Source: an uncultured Pedobacter sp.
GTDB taxonomy: Bacteria > Bacteroidota > Bacteroidia > Sphingobacteriales > Sphingobacteriaceae
Assembly: GCF_946479715.1 (NCBI RefSeq)
Contig: NZ_CAMLHF010000113.1
Span: 1-17,493, forward strand
Reading direction: 5' to 3'
Length of the DNA stretch: 17,493 nucleotides
The notes under the pieces: generated by a model
Database searches by the model: none
What the model was told of the DNA's origin: nothing
What the model saw: the letters and a program-made list of their open reading frames with translations, nothing else
Shown here: in pieces, positions 1 to 9,416 of the stretch
Layout: each line of letters opens with the position of its first letter
Numbering within the stretch: the first letter of the stretch is position 1
Translations under genes and position numbers: made by a program

Positions 1-619
1 CTGCTCTTGCAGTAGCCATCTTCCATGGTTCATCGGCTAACTGTGCAATATATAATCGCTGGGTATTATCAGTTGCTGAGATATGTCCGCTCCAGATAAT
101 GTAATTTTTACCATTGTTAGAGAACACCGTAGCATCAATGGCAAAAAAATCAGCATTGTTATCCTTTATCTGTCCCTTTACTATCCAGGTACCTTTTGTA
201 GGATCGGCATTACTGTTTTCGAGAACAAACATGCGTTGGGTAGATAAATCTCCGGACGATCCGGCGGTATAATAGATGTACCATTTGTTGTTCAGAAAAT
301 GTAGTTCTGGCGCCCATATATTCTTTGAATCTGCACCTGATGCAGGTGCTTTATAAGCAACTGTAACCTCTGCCCTGTTTAGCTGTGAAAGGGCTTTTGT
401 TTTAAGGATAGAAACCTGGCTTCCCTGGGTATTCATATAATAGTAATACCCATCCTTTCGGATAACCCATGGATCTGGTCCACTGCTAAGCAAGGGATTT
501 GTGAATGTGGTTATAGCAGGCGCAGGCTTGTCTTTATCAGGCTCAGATTTTTTCTGGCTCTTGCTACAACCAACTATAGCTTGCAATAGCAGAATAACGG
601 TTACACTTCTTAAAAACAT
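1..619 (-). CDS. GH43 glycoside hydrolase lipoprotein (N-terminal part, cut by window edge)
   Basis: The frame reads from an ATG at 617-619 to the left edge without a stop, giving about 206 residues. It opens with a lipoprotein signal (hydrophobic VTVILLLQAIVG, then lipobox Cys18) and a Lys/Pro-rich linker, so the enzyme is probably anchored in the outer membrane. The next segment has family GH43 hallmarks: SSGPDPWVIRKDGYYYY holds the likely catalytic base (Asp49), IWAPELHFLNNKWYIYYTAG lies at about 101-120, and AIDATVF holds the second Asp (Asp162, the pKa modulator in this family). The general acid Glu lies beyond the edge. GH43 members are five-bladed propellers that cleave alpha-L-arabinosyl or beta-xylosyl bonds in arabinan and arabinoxylan. 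It starts 10 nt after the susD stop, so it is the third gene of the susC-susD operon. The family is secure; exact substrate and subfamily cannot be decided. Confidence 0.88.
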   Translation of the reverse strand, partial: MFLRSVTVILLLQAIVGCSKSQKKSEPDKDKPAPAITTFTNPLLSSGPDPWVIRKDGYYYYMNTQGSQVSILKTKALSQLNRAEVTVAYKAPASGADSKNIWAPELHFLNNKWYIYYTAGSSGDLSTQRMFVLENSNADPTKGTWIVKGQIKDNNADFFAIDATVFSNNGKNYIIWSGHISATDNTQRLYIAQLADEPWKMATARA

Positions 620-629
620 AGTTTCTGAA

Positions 630-2159
630 TTAATAATTAGGGTTCTGTGAAAGATTGGTGTTATTGTCTACTTCGACTTGTGGCAGTGGTAATCTGATAT
701 GCTTTCCAACAACAAAGTTCTTAAAGTCTGGGTCGCGTAATGCAACTTTATCTACGTTCGCTTTGTTGTCAAGATCGCCCCATCTTTTTAAATCGGCCCA
801 TCTAACACTTTCACCACAAAGCTCTAAGCTTCTTTCTACCTTCAATCTTTCTCTGAACAGGTCTTTATTGTTGCCAATTGCAGGATAGGCGGTAGCCAGG
901 CCAGCCATATTTACCCTGGTGCGTACACGGTTTACGTATTGATAAGCATCGGCTGTTTGCCCAAGCTCATTCAATGCTTCTGCATACATCAGTAAAACAT
1001 CGGCAAAGCGAATTACCCTGTTGTTAACCTGATTAAAATAGTCTTCATTACTGCGCATATAGTCACGTGAGTATTTTTTGAACCAGGCTTCATCAGCACC
1101 CCACTCCCAACTTCTGCCATAAGTCTTATCGCCAAAATCAGCTTCAAGACCAGGATAGAACAATGTATATCTTAACCTTGGGTCAATTTTATTATCAGTA
1201 GTTTTCTCTTTTTTGAACTCATTTACCAACCAAAATCTGGCCTGCCCATCTGACCACCCTATACTTCTAGGTGCAAAAAACTGCGCACGGTTACTACCCA
1301 CATTTGCACTTGGCCCGTCACCTTCTGCAGACTTATTGACATCAGAAAATTGAATTTCAAAAACAGACTCTTTGTTATTTTCGTTTTCTGCCCTGAAGTT
1401 ATCTTTATAATCAACAAGATCATAATAATTTTTACCTGCACCGGTAACCAGATAGTCAAAGGCAGTTTTAGCATCGGCCCATTTATGTTGCTGCATCAGT
1501 GCTTTACCCAATAATGCTTGCGCTGCACCTTTTGTGGCACGGCCTATCTCACTTCCTGTCCACTGTTCAGGGAGGTCGGCACTTGCCTCTGTAAGGTCTT
1601 TTTCTACCTGTGCCCACACCTGAGCTAAAGAGCTTTGTTCAGGTAAATCTGTTGGTGTTTGAATGGTAGTTACAATAGGAAAGTTCTCCCACAATATAGC
1701 CGCATAGTAATAATAAAATCCCCTTAGGAACTTTGCCTGTGCAAGTATTTCCGCTTTCTTTTTGGCATCTGCAAAAGGAATATCCGGCACATAGGTTAAT
1801 ACCTGATTACATCTAAAAATAGCCTTATAAGTATCTCTGTATGTGTTTACGTTACCTTCCCAGAAATTGTAATTGATATATTGGAAACGAGTCCAATCGC
1901 CAAGCTCAGTCCAGGGACTATTGCTCCATCCTTCATCAGAAGTTAAATCGAGCCTAAAATAGATCCATCTGTTCCATCCGCCATTTTGATAAAACATGGC
2001 ATATGCAGCATTAACTCCCTTTTGGGCATCACCTTCGGTTTTCCAAAACTGATCAACTGTTAATGTATTTGGGTTGTCCTGATCTAACAATGACTTTTTA
2101 CAGGAGAACATCAGGACGAGTGCACTAAGCACCAATATTTTTGAAATTATCTTTTTCAT
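630..2159 (-). CDS. SusD/RagB-family nutrient-binding outer-membrane lipoprotein
   Basis: This 509-residue protein starts with a lipoprotein signal (KILVLSALVLMFSC, lipid-modified Cys20 followed by KK). The N-terminal half has the SusD TPR-like features: NAAYAMFYQ near 50-57 and the AKFLRGFYYYYAAILWENFPIV helix near 142-163. The C-terminal half has RFADVLLMYAEALNELG, ELCGESVRWADLKRWGDL and the usual short end LPLPQVEVDNNTNLSQNPNY. SusD proteins sit as a lid on the SusC barrel, bind the oligosaccharide at the cell surface and pass it into the transporter. The gene follows susC by 10 nt and precedes the GH43 gene by 10 nt, so the three are almost certainly co-transcribed. Length and ends are normal; nothing looks degraded. 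The ligand is inferred only from the neighbouring GH43 enzyme. Confidence 0.95.
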   Translation of the reverse strand: MKKIISKILVLSALVLMFSCKKSLLDQDNPNTLTVDQFWKTEGDAQKGVNAAYAMFYQNGGWNRWIYFRLDLTSDEGWSNSPWTELGDWTRFQYINYNFWEGNVNTYRDTYKAIFRCNQVLTYVPDIPFADAKKKAEILAQAKFLRGFYYYYAAILWENFPIVTTIQTPTDLPEQSSLAQVWAQVEKDLTEASADLPEQWTGSEIGRATKGAAQALLGKALMQQHKWADAKTAFDYLVTGAGKNYYDLVDYKDNFRAENENNKESVFEIQFSDVNKSAEGDGPSANVGSNRAQFFAPRSIGWSDGQARFWLVNEFKKEKTTDNKIDPRLRYTLFYPGLEADFGDKTYGRSWEWGADEAWFKKYSRDYMRSNEDYFNQVNNRVIRFADVLLMYAEALNELGQTADAYQYVNRVRTRVNMAGLATAYPAIGNNKDLFRERLKVERSLELCGESVRWADLKRWGDLDNKANVDKVALRDPDFKNFVVGKHIRLPLPQVEVDNNTNLSQNPNY

Positions 2160-2169
2160 GTTTCTAATA

Positions 2170-5100
2170 TTAAAATCCGAAGTTTAAACCAAGAGATACT
2201 GTTCTTAAATTAGGGAATGCACCAAAGTCAAATCCTTTTTCAAAAACACTTCCGTTACTAAATTCAGGATCAAGGCCTGTATACTTAGTGATAGTGATCA
2301 GATTTTGTCCGGAAAGAATCACCTTAGCATTATTAAATCCTATTCTTTTTAACAGCGTATTTGGGATGTTATAAGAGATACCAATGTATTTCATACGTGC
2401 AAAACTTCCATTTTCCAGCCAACGATCGGTATCGCCCCTGGCATTGATGGTACTACTATAAAAAGCGCGAGGTACACTTGTGTTAGGATTTTCGGGTGTC
2501 CATGGTTGAACACCGGCCCGATAGTTAGAATTGTCTGAGAAATTATCCATTACACTTCTTGGCCCGTTAAACACTTTTGATCCAAAAGAACCAAACCAGT
2601 CCATAGAAAATTCAAACCCTTTATATGAAGCTCCGATGTTTAGACCCAACTCATAATCGGCCCATGGACTTCCAACAACTACTTTATCTTTATTTGTGAT
2701 TTCGCCATCACCATCATTATCCTTATAACGAATATCTCCAGGTTGAGCGGCAGGCTGAATAATTTTACCACCAGCATTTTTATAACTGGCAACTTCGTTA
2801 GCGTTCTGGAATAAACCATCTGTTTGCAGTACATACCACATACCAATTGGTTGACCAACTTCGGTAACTGTATTACCAACAAAAGTTTTGTTTTTGTTAT
2901 AGCCTAAACCCAGCACTTTATTATTTAGCGTGGTTAAGTTTGCGGTAACATTGTATTTAAATTCTGTTGAGTTTTCGGCATATGTTGCAGTAAACTCAAA
3001 ACCTCTGTTACCTAATATACCACCGTTTACAAAAGGATTTCCACCATCATTACCAGTAGAAATAAGTAATGGATAGCGGATTAATACTCCGTCTGTTTTC
3101 GAGATAAAGTATTCGGCACTGATTGAAAGTTTGTTGTGAAGAAAAGCAGCGTCAATACCATAATTTTGCTGAGTTACTTCTTCCCAATGCAAATCTCTGT
3201 TTGCAAGCTGAACCTGCGTTGAGCCTGACTGAAGATTTTGGTTTGGCCCCATTGGAATTGTAGAGAAGGTATTTACAAAGGCCATATATTCATATGCGCC
3301 AATATCACTGCTTCCTAAAGTTCCATAGTTAGCTCTTATTTTCAGATCATCAATCCAAGATGATTTGAAAAAATCTTCTTTGCTAATACGCCATGCACCT
3401 GATACAGATGGAAAGCTACCAAACTTGTAATCGGGACCAAATCTGGATACACCATCAGTTCTGATAACTGCGTTTAGCAAATACTTATCAGCATAATTGT
3501 ATTCTAACCTGCCGAAGTAAGAAATGAGGTCTGCGCGATTTCTGTAACCACCTGTTTGTGCTTCATTTCCCTGATCTAAAACATCATAATAGTGACCTGT
3601 TGTAGAGTTCTGCAAAATATTACGCTTAGTTCCCCACATTAAAGCATAATTATCTTTCTGATAAGACTGGCCTCCGATAACTGTTAATGAATGTTTACCA
3701 AATTCTTTATTGAAAGTAAGTGTATTTTCTATAAGGACAGTGGATGACTCTCCCCTGTTCTCATTTAGTATTGCGGGATCATAAGCTTGATTAAGCGTCC
3801 AGAATCCGTCCTTTTTCAAATAAGTATAATGATCTCTGCTGGTTTCGTATCCAAGACTAGTTCTGAACTTTAATGGCTTAAGTAATTGCAATTCAGCAAA
3901 TAAATTACCTCTGATTCTTAAATTTTGATTTATACGATCCTCAAGGTTCGCTATAGCAAGCGGATTGGTTCCAAATGTTCTTGCTTTGGCTTCATCTCCG
4001 TAACCATACCCTCCAGGATGGCCGGCATCATAAACTGGTATAGTAGGTAACATACGAACAACATCGAGTATTGGATTACCCGACATCTCGTTGTTTTTGG
4101 AACTGCTTATTGCCAGATTTTCACCAATGGTAAATATGCCTTTGGTTCCTTTTGTATTAACTCTAAAACTAAGTCTGTCAAAATCAGTACTGATTACCGT
4201 ACCCTTATTTCCAAAATAACCGCCTGAAACAAAATAAGTAGCGTCTTTACTTCCACCAGAAAAACTTAGGTTATAATCCTGTACATTTCCTGTTCTAAAT
4301 GCTACATCCTGCCAATCTGTATTTGTATTTAGATCCAGCTGCTGGCGGTTTATTTTGGCATTATCATAAGCCATAAAATTTAATCTCGAAAACTCTTCTG
4401 TCTCGGCAAGATCATACCTTGGAATAGTTTGCAAGCTACTTTTTCCTGAAAATTCTATTTTCATAGGACCATCAAGACCTCTTTTGGTAGTAATGATAAT
4501 TACGCCATTCGCTGCCCTTGAACCGTAGATGGCTGCCGCAGATGCATCTTTAAGAATTTGTATGGATTCAATATCGGCCGGATTAAAATCGCGGTTGGCA
4601 CTGGTAACCAAACCATCAATTACATACAGCGGATTGTTAGCCCCGAAGTTCTTCAATCCTCTGATCTGGATCTGGGCTTCCGATCCCGGTTGTCCACCAC
4701 CCCTTACTCTGATACCGGTAGCTAAACCCTGTAATGATTCTGCAACAGTAGTTCCTTGTCTTTTCTGAACATCTGATGCCTTTACAATAGAGATAGCACC
4801 TGTGAGGTCCTTCTTTTTCTGCGTTCCATAACCAACAACTACTACCTCACTTAAATCAGAAGCTGATTCAATTAAAGATACATTTACGGTAGATCGGCCG
4901 TTAACCAGAACTTCCTGAGTAGTGTAACCAATATAAGAAAACACAAGAACTGCATTTCCGGCATTAGGCACTGAAATGGTATAAACACCATTCTGACTTG
5001 TTGTGGTAGATGCAGATGTACCCTTGACCTGCACTCCAACTCCTATTAATGGTCCCGATTTATCTGATACGGTTCCAGTTATGTTGCTCTGAGCAAATAC

Positions 5101-5187
5101 TGCCTGGCAACAGAGGATAAATAATGAACTAAGAATAAAGCAGAGCTTTAACTCTTTGCTAAAGTGTAATTTTTTTTTCATGCTCAT
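2170..5187 (-). CDS. SusC/RagA-family TonB-dependent outer-membrane transporter
   Basis: This 1005-residue protein has a signal peptide ending near AVFAQ (cleavage after about residue 32). A carboxypeptidase-D-regulatory-like beta-sandwich follows at about 36-107 (ITGTVSDKSGPLIGVGVQVKG; FSYIGYTTQEV). The linker motif VVVVGYGTQKKKDLTGA (about 115-131) is typical of SusC. The plug domain follows to about residue 237, with the family signature LKDASAAAIYGSRAANGVII. The rest is a 22-strand-type barrel ending in an aromatic residue (LGLNFGF). It imports oligosaccharides held by its SusD lid, using TonB-ExbBD energy. Start: ATG at 5185-5187; a second in-frame ATG two codons later (5179-5181) is an equally good start and does not change the mature protein. 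It heads the susC-susD-GH43 operon, divergent from the HTCS regulator, which probably induces it. Confidence 0.96.
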   Translation of the reverse strand: MSMKKKLHFSKELKLCFILSSLFILCCQAVFAQSNITGTVSDKSGPLIGVGVQVKGTSASTTTSQNGVYTISVPNAGNAVLVFSYIGYTTQEVLVNGRSTVNVSLIESASDLSEVVVVGYGTQKKKDLTGAISIVKASDVQKRQGTTVAESLQGLATGIRVRGGGQPGSEAQIQIRGLKNFGANNPLYVIDGLVTSANRDFNPADIESIQILKDASAAAIYGSRAANGVIIITTKRGLDGPMKIEFSGKSSLQTIPRYDLAETEEFSRLNFMAYDNAKINRQQLDLNTNTDWQDVAFRTGNVQDYNLSFSGGSKDATYFVSGGYFGNKGTVISTDFDRLSFRVNTKGTKGIFTIGENLAISSSKNNEMSGNPILDVVRMLPTIPVYDAGHPGGYGYGDEAKARTFGTNPLAIANLEDRINQNLRIRGNLFAELQLLKPLKFRTSLGYETSRDHYTYLKKDGFWTLNQAYDPAILNENRGESSTVLIENTLTFNKEFGKHSLTVIGGQSYQKDNYALMWGTKRNILQNSTTGHYYDVLDQGNEAQTGGYRNRADLISYFGRLEYNYADKYLLNAVIRTDGVSRFGPDYKFGSFPSVSGAWRISKEDFFKSSWIDDLKIRANYGTLGSSDIGAYEYMAFVNTFSTIPMGPNQNLQSGSTQVQLANRDLHWEEVTQQNYGIDAAFLHNKLSISAEYFISKTDGVLIRYPLLISTGNDGGNPFVNGGILGNRGFEFTATYAENSTEFKYNVTANLTTLNNKVLGLGYNKNKTFVGNTVTEVGQPIGMWYVLQTDGLFQNANEVASYKNAGGKIIQPAAQPGDIRYKDNDGDGEITNKDKVVVGSPWADYELGLNIGASYKGFEFSMDWFGSFGSKVFNGPRSVMDNFSDNSNYRAGVQPWTPENPNTSVPRAFYSSTINARGDTDRWLENGSFARMKYIGISYNIPNTLLKRIGFNNAKVILSGQNLITITKYTGLDPEFSNGSVFEKGFDFGAFPNLRTVSLGLNFGF

Positions 5188-5260
5188 TTACAATTTATAT
5201 TTGGTTGGTTCAATTCATTCCTTAACGGGGTGAATTGTTATGCTAATTGAGGAATTAACA

Positions 5261-5279
5261 TTTGATCTTACTGATCAAA
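5261..5279. promoter_or_regulatory. Candidate operator dyad TTTGATC-N5-GATCAAA
   Basis: Perfect 7-bp inverted repeat with a 5-bp spacer, placed 74 bp upstream of susC and 108 bp upstream of the HTCS gene. It is the tightest dyad in the divergent region. A symmetric site suits a dimeric regulator, but AraC-type HTCS sites are often direct repeats, so its role as the HTCS site is inference. Confidence 0.35.
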
Positions 5280-5356
5280 CGTTGTTCATTTTGTCTCAAT
5301 TCTCAGCATAATGGCAGAAATAAGGAATTCATGTTCCTTTTTGGGGGTTTTCGACC

Positions 5357-5364
5357 TATCTTTA
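5357..5364 (+). promoter_or_regulatory. Candidate -7 promoter element of the HTCS gene
   Basis: TATCTTTA differs from the Bacteroidetes sigma-ABfr -7 consensus TAnnTTTG only at the final base. It would place a transcript start about 15-18 nt ahead of the HTCS initiation codon. The expected TTG-like -33 element 19-21 bp upstream is not clear, so this is a tentative call. Confidence 0.35.
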
Positions 5365-5386
5365 TAATAACCAATATAAAATAGCA

Positions 5387-8300
5387 TTGAACAAGTTTTT
5401 ATTGATATTATCCATACTCATTGGTGTGGTCGTTTCGACATTCGCACAGTCATATACCTTCAGACATTATCAGGTTGAAAACGGCTTATCTTATAATTCT
5501 GTAATCTGCAGTTTACAGGACAGAAAAGGATTTTTATGGTTTGGAACTAAAGATGGTCTAAACAGATTTGACGGTTATACCTTTAAAATTTTCAGGAATG
5601 ACGCCGATAATCCTAAAAGCATAGGCAATAATTTTATACACAGCCTTTATGAAGATAAGAATGAGAACATTTGGGTGGGCACGCTGATCGGTCTATACAA
5701 ATACAATCCATTAAATGAAAGTTTTGATCTTGTTGAATCTACAAAAAACAGAGATATAAGGGATATTAAGCTAGATAGTAAAGGTAATATCTGGTATATA
5801 GCAGGTTTAACGCTTTGCAGGTATAATGAGAAATCTAAAAAGCTAAATGTATTTGAGCCAAGGGTACACTCAGGAGCTACATCTTTAAGTATTACTGCAA
5901 ATGATGAGGTTTGGGTTTCGACAACTGATGGGTTTATTCAGAAGTACAACGATAAAATAAATACGTTTGAAAATTATAATGTATTTATTAATTCTAAACC
6001 AACCATATCCTCGTGGATAGAAAAACTGTATGACACGGGAAGAGGTTTCTTTTTTATTGGGACATCTAACCAAGGTATAAAAACATTTGATATCAACACC
6101 CTTACTTACAAGGATATTTTAGTTACCAACCCTGATCAAACCCCAATTTATGCAAGAGATTTTATTGCTAAAGATGACGGTGAATATTGGATAGCTACAG
6201 AATCTGGTCTGTTCATTTACAACATAAAAACAGGCAAATACAGCAACCTACGCAATAAGTTTAACGATCCATATTCAATTTCAGATAACGCGGTATATAC
6301 ATTAGCCCGTGATAAAGAAGGTGGAATATGGGCAGGAACATATTTTGGAGGGGTAAACTATTATCCAAATCAATACACCTCGTTCGACAAATTCTTCCCT
6401 CAAGGTGGAAGCAACAGTTTAAGCGGGTATGCGGTTAGAGAGATTTGTAATGACAAAGAAGGTAATATCTGGATAGGTACTGAAGATGGGGGTCTAAATA
6501 AATTGAACCATAAAACAGGAGTTTTTGAGCATTTTAAGCCTACCGGAGATAAGTCAAGCATATCTCACACAAACATTCACGGGTTACTTGTTGTGGATGA
6601 TGAGCTGTGGATTGGAACTTTTGAGCGCGGACTGGATGTAATGGATATAAAAACATCAAAAGTGATCAGACATTATCGTGCCGGACAAGCCCCAAATGAA
6701 TTAAAAAGCAATTTTATTGAAAGCCTGCTTAAAACCCGTTCGGGCGAAATTCTTGTGGGCACATCATTTGGTTTGTACCGCTATAATAGAGCTGGCAATG
6801 ATTTCACTTTGTTAAATGAGGTACCAGGGAACCTGCATTATTCAAATTTGATTGAAGATAACCATGGTACGATTTGGGCGAGCTCATTACGAGATGGCTT
6901 ATACTTTTATAATCCCACCAACAGAACATCTGGCTATTACAAATACGAAGAAAACAACAAAAAAAGTTTAAGCTCCAATGCCATAAACAGCACGTTTGTA
7001 GATGCAAAGGGAGGATTGTGGGTGGCAACCGAAAATGGTTTAAATCAGTTTAACGAGAAGGAAAAAACCTTTAAGAGGTATAACAGCAAAAGCGGTTTTT
7101 TGAGTAATGTATTCTACAAAATTCTGGAAGATAAGAATAGTAATCTGTGGATAAGTACCTCGAGAGGCCTGGTATGCTTTAACCCTGCTACCAATCGAAT
7201 TAAATCATACACGAAGGCAAATGGGCTTCTTAGTGATCAATTTAATTACAGCTCTGCATTTAAAGACACAAATGGCAGGATGTATTTTGGTAGTGTAAAA
7301 GGATTGATTAGCTACTTGCCAGATCAGTTTAGGCAAAATAAATTTGTCTCCCCGGTTTACATTACCGGTTTTCAGGTTTATAATAAAGAGATAGAGATTA
7401 ATAAGAAGAATTCTCCTTTAAGTCGCTCCATTAATTTTACAGACGAGATTGAACTGGCTCATGACCAATCGACCATCAGTATAGATTTTGCCGCCTTGGG
7501 GTATACAGCACCGGAAATGACTGAATATACCTTTAAAATGGAAGGGCTGGATAAAAGCTGGACTTATTTAAAAACCAACAGAAAGGTATATTTTACAAAC
7601 TTGTTTCCAGGCACCTATGTATTCAAGTTAAAGGCAGCAAACAGTAGCGGTGTGTGGAGCAACAAAGTTACTGACCTGAAGATCATTATAAAACCGCCGA
7701 TATGGGCCAGTCCGCTTGCCTTTTTATTTTATGCCTTAGTAATTGCGGTGGCTATATACTATGCCATCCGTTATTATCATCAACGCATCAGCAACAAAAA
7801 TAAACGCAAAATTGAATTGTGGGAATCGAAAAAAGAGAAAGAATTATATCATGCTAAGATTGAATTCTTCACATATGTTACTCACGAAATTCGCACTCCC
7901 CTAACTTTAATTAAAGGGCCGTTAGAGGAGGTAATGAAGAAAGCCGAAGAGATACCTGCTATTACAGACAACCTGGTGATCATGAAGAAGAATACCAATC
8001 GGCTAATTGAGTTAACGGATCAGCTACTTGACTTCAGAAAAACAGAAATTAAAGGGTTTAATCTCAACTTTGTAAACATTAATGTAAGCAAGTTACTGGA
8101 AGAAAATTGCCTAAGGTATAAATCTGCGATGGAACAAAAAAGGCTTAGGTTGAGCGTTAACCTACCAGAGAAACCACTTTATGCATATGCAGATCCTGAA
8201 GCGTTAAATAAAATACTAAGTAATTTGATTGACAATGCAGTTAAATATGCCTCTGAACAGATTGCTATTACTTTAAATTCAGATCTGGATAATTTTGATA

Positions 8301-9379
8301 TCGAAGTAAAAAGCGATGGAGATCTTATTCCATTTAACATGCACAAAAAAATCTTTGAGCCATTCTATAGAATGGAAAGCAATAAAAATCAGAGAGGCAC
8401 AGGAATAGGTTTACCATTAGCGCGCTCACTGGCGGAACTACATGAAGGAACATTGCAGCTCAGAACTGATGATGGTATTTGGAATGTATTTTCTCTTGTT
8501 TTACCTAAACATCATGAAAGGGAATTTAAAATAAATGACGACTTGTCAGATGAATTACAAGTAGTTAGAGAGGTTATATACGAGAATAAAAACATAGAAT
8601 CGCCGGTTATTTTACTGGTTGAAGACAATATTGAGATCAGGGAATTTATAACAGATAAATTGATTAAAGATTTTCAGGTAATCCAGACTGGCAACGGAGA
8701 GGAAGCTTTGGATGTTTTAAAACAAAAAAGTATTCATTTAATTATTAGCGACATTATGATGCCGGTAATGGATGGTTATGAATTGTGTAAGGTAGTTAAA
8801 GACAATCTTGAATATACACACATCCCGATTATCCTGTTAACGGCAAAAAATACACTCCAATCTAAAATAGAAGGTCTGGAAGTTGGTGCTGATGCTTATC
8901 TGGAAAAGCCATTTTCTCCGGATCATTTGCTTACTCAGATTTCAAATCTGCTTGCCAGTCGAGATAAGATTAAGAATTACTTTGCAAGCTCTCCTTTGGT
9001 GCACATTAAAAGCATGGCATACAATAAGGCTGATGAAGCTTTTCTTGAAAAGTTAAATGAAATTATCAATAAAAACATTGACAATAAATCGTTGGATGTA
9101 GATCTGCTGGCAGATGCCATGAACATGAGCAGACCAACACTATACAGAAAGATAAAGGCGATCTCTAATCTTTCGCCACATGAACTGATTAATATAACAA
9201 GGCTTAAAAAAGCGGCAGAATTGTTAGTTGAAGGAAACTACAAAATATTAAAAATTGCTTCTATGACAGGGTTTAGCTCGCAAGCGCAATTTGGAAGGTG
9301 TTTTGTTAAACAGTTTGGAATGACCCCATCTGAATATGCAGGATCAAAACATTTGGTTAATAGTGAGGGTGTATCATAA
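5387..9379 (+). CDS. Hybrid two-component system (HTCS) sensor/regulator, AraC output
   Basis: This 1330-residue one-protein signalling system has a signal peptide (MNKFLLILS...TFA, cleavage after about residue 20), then two seven-bladed-type regulator propellers with repeated LWFGT.DGLNRF/IWIGTEDGGLNKL units (about 25-690). A Y_Y_Y domain (about 711-765) and one membrane helix (about 771-795) follow. The cytoplasmic part has a HisKA domain with phospho-acceptor His833 in THEIRTP, an HATPase with N-box NLIDNA (946-951) and G-box GTGIGLP (from 1004), a receiver with Asp1122 in SDIMMPVMDGYE and Lys1174, and an AraC helix-turn-helix pair (about 1236-1257 and 1287-1317). All key residues are present. 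HTCS proteins bind an oligosaccharide in the periplasm and activate the adjacent PUL, here susC-susD-GH43. Start: TTG at 5387. The frame has a stop at 5321-5323 and no ATG between, and the signal peptide begins exactly here. Confidence 0.95.
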   Translation: MNKFLLILSILIGVVVSTFAQSYTFRHYQVENGLSYNSVICSLQDRKGFLWFGTKDGLNRFDGYTFKIFRNDADNPKSIGNNFIHSLYEDKNENIWVGTLIGLYKYNPLNESFDLVESTKNRDIRDIKLDSKGNIWYIAGLTLCRYNEKSKKLNVFEPRVHSGATSLSITANDEVWVSTTDGFIQKYNDKINTFENYNVFINSKPTISSWIEKLYDTGRGFFFIGTSNQGIKTFDINTLTYKDILVTNPDQTPIYARDFIAKDDGEYWIATESGLFIYNIKTGKYSNLRNKFNDPYSISDNAVYTLARDKEGGIWAGTYFGGVNYYPNQYTSFDKFFPQGGSNSLSGYAVREICNDKEGNIWIGTEDGGLNKLNHKTGVFEHFKPTGDKSSISHTNIHGLLVVDDELWIGTFERGLDVMDIKTSKVIRHYRAGQAPNELKSNFIESLLKTRSGEILVGTSFGLYRYNRAGNDFTLLNEVPGNLHYSNLIEDNHGTIWASSLRDGLYFYNPTNRTSGYYKYEENNKKSLSSNAINSTFVDAKGGLWVATENGLNQFNEKEKTFKRYNSKSGFLSNVFYKILEDKNSNLWISTSRGLVCFNPATNRIKSYTKANGLLSDQFNYSSAFKDTNGRMYFGSVKGLISYLPDQFRQNKFVSPVYITGFQVYNKEIEINKKNSPLSRSINFTDEIELAHDQSTISIDFAALGYTAPEMTEYTFKMEGLDKSWTYLKTNRKVYFTNLFPGTYVFKLKAANSSGVWSNKVTDLKIIIKPPIWASPLAFLFYALVIAVAIYYAIRYYHQRISNKNKRKIELWESKKEKELYHAKIEFFTYVTHEIRTPLTLIKGPLEEVMKKAEEIPAITDNLVIMKKNTNRLIELTDQLLDFRKTEIKGFNLNFVNINVSKLLEENCLRYKSAMEQKRLRLSVNLPEKPLYAYADPEALNKILSNLIDNAVKYASEQIAITLNSDLDNFDIEVKSDGDLIPFNMHKKIFEPFYRMESNKNQRGTGIGLPLARSLAELHEGTLQLRTDDGIWNVFSLVLPKHHEREFKINDDLSDELQVVREVIYENKNIESPVILLVEDNIEIREFITDKLIKDFQVIQTGNGEEALDVLKQKSIHLIISDIMMPVMDGYELCKVVKDNLEYTHIPIILLTAKNTLQSKIEGLEVGADAYLEKPFSPDHLLTQISNLLASRDKIKNYFASSPLVHIKSMAYNKADEAFLEKLNEIINKNIDNKSLDVDLLADAMNMSRPTLYRKIKAISNLSPHELINITRLKKAAELLVEGNYKILKIASMTGFSSQAQFGRCFVKQFGMTPSEYAGSKHLVNSEGVS

Positions 9380-9397
9380 ATTTATGATACACCCTCA
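9364..9397. terminator. Perfect 34-bp palindrome, likely bidirectional terminator
   Basis: The 17-bp arms centred between 9380 and 9381 pair perfectly with no unpaired loop. The outer part is G+C-containing (TGAGGGTGTATC) and the centre is A+T only (ATAAATTTAT). The HTCS stop codon (9377-9379) lies inside the left arm. The element separates two convergent genes only 37 bp apart, the classic place for a shared terminator. Neither side has a strong U-tract, so efficiency is uncertain and an mRNA-stabilising hairpin is an alternative. Confidence 0.75.
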
Positions 9398-9416
9398 GCA
9401 ATAATATCTTTCTGTA

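Larger units (their letters stand above)
5188..5386. promoter_or_regulatory. Divergent intergenic control region between susC and the HTCS gene
   Basis: These 199 bp separate two divergent gene starts, so they must hold both promoters and probably the HTCS operator. Three perfect short dyads are visible: CAATTCA/TGAATTG (5211-5217 and 5231-5237), TTTGATC-N5-GATCAAA (5261-5279) and AAGGAA-N6-TTCCTT (5322-5339). On the plus strand, TATCTTTA (5357-5364) matches the Bacteroidetes -7 element TAnnTTTG at all fixed positions but the last, and lies 22 nt before the HTCS start. Its -33 element is weak. I found no convincing -33/-7 pair for susC on the minus strand; AACGTTTG (5284 down to 5277) is the nearest. 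Which dyad, if any, is the operator is not known. Confidence 0.55.
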
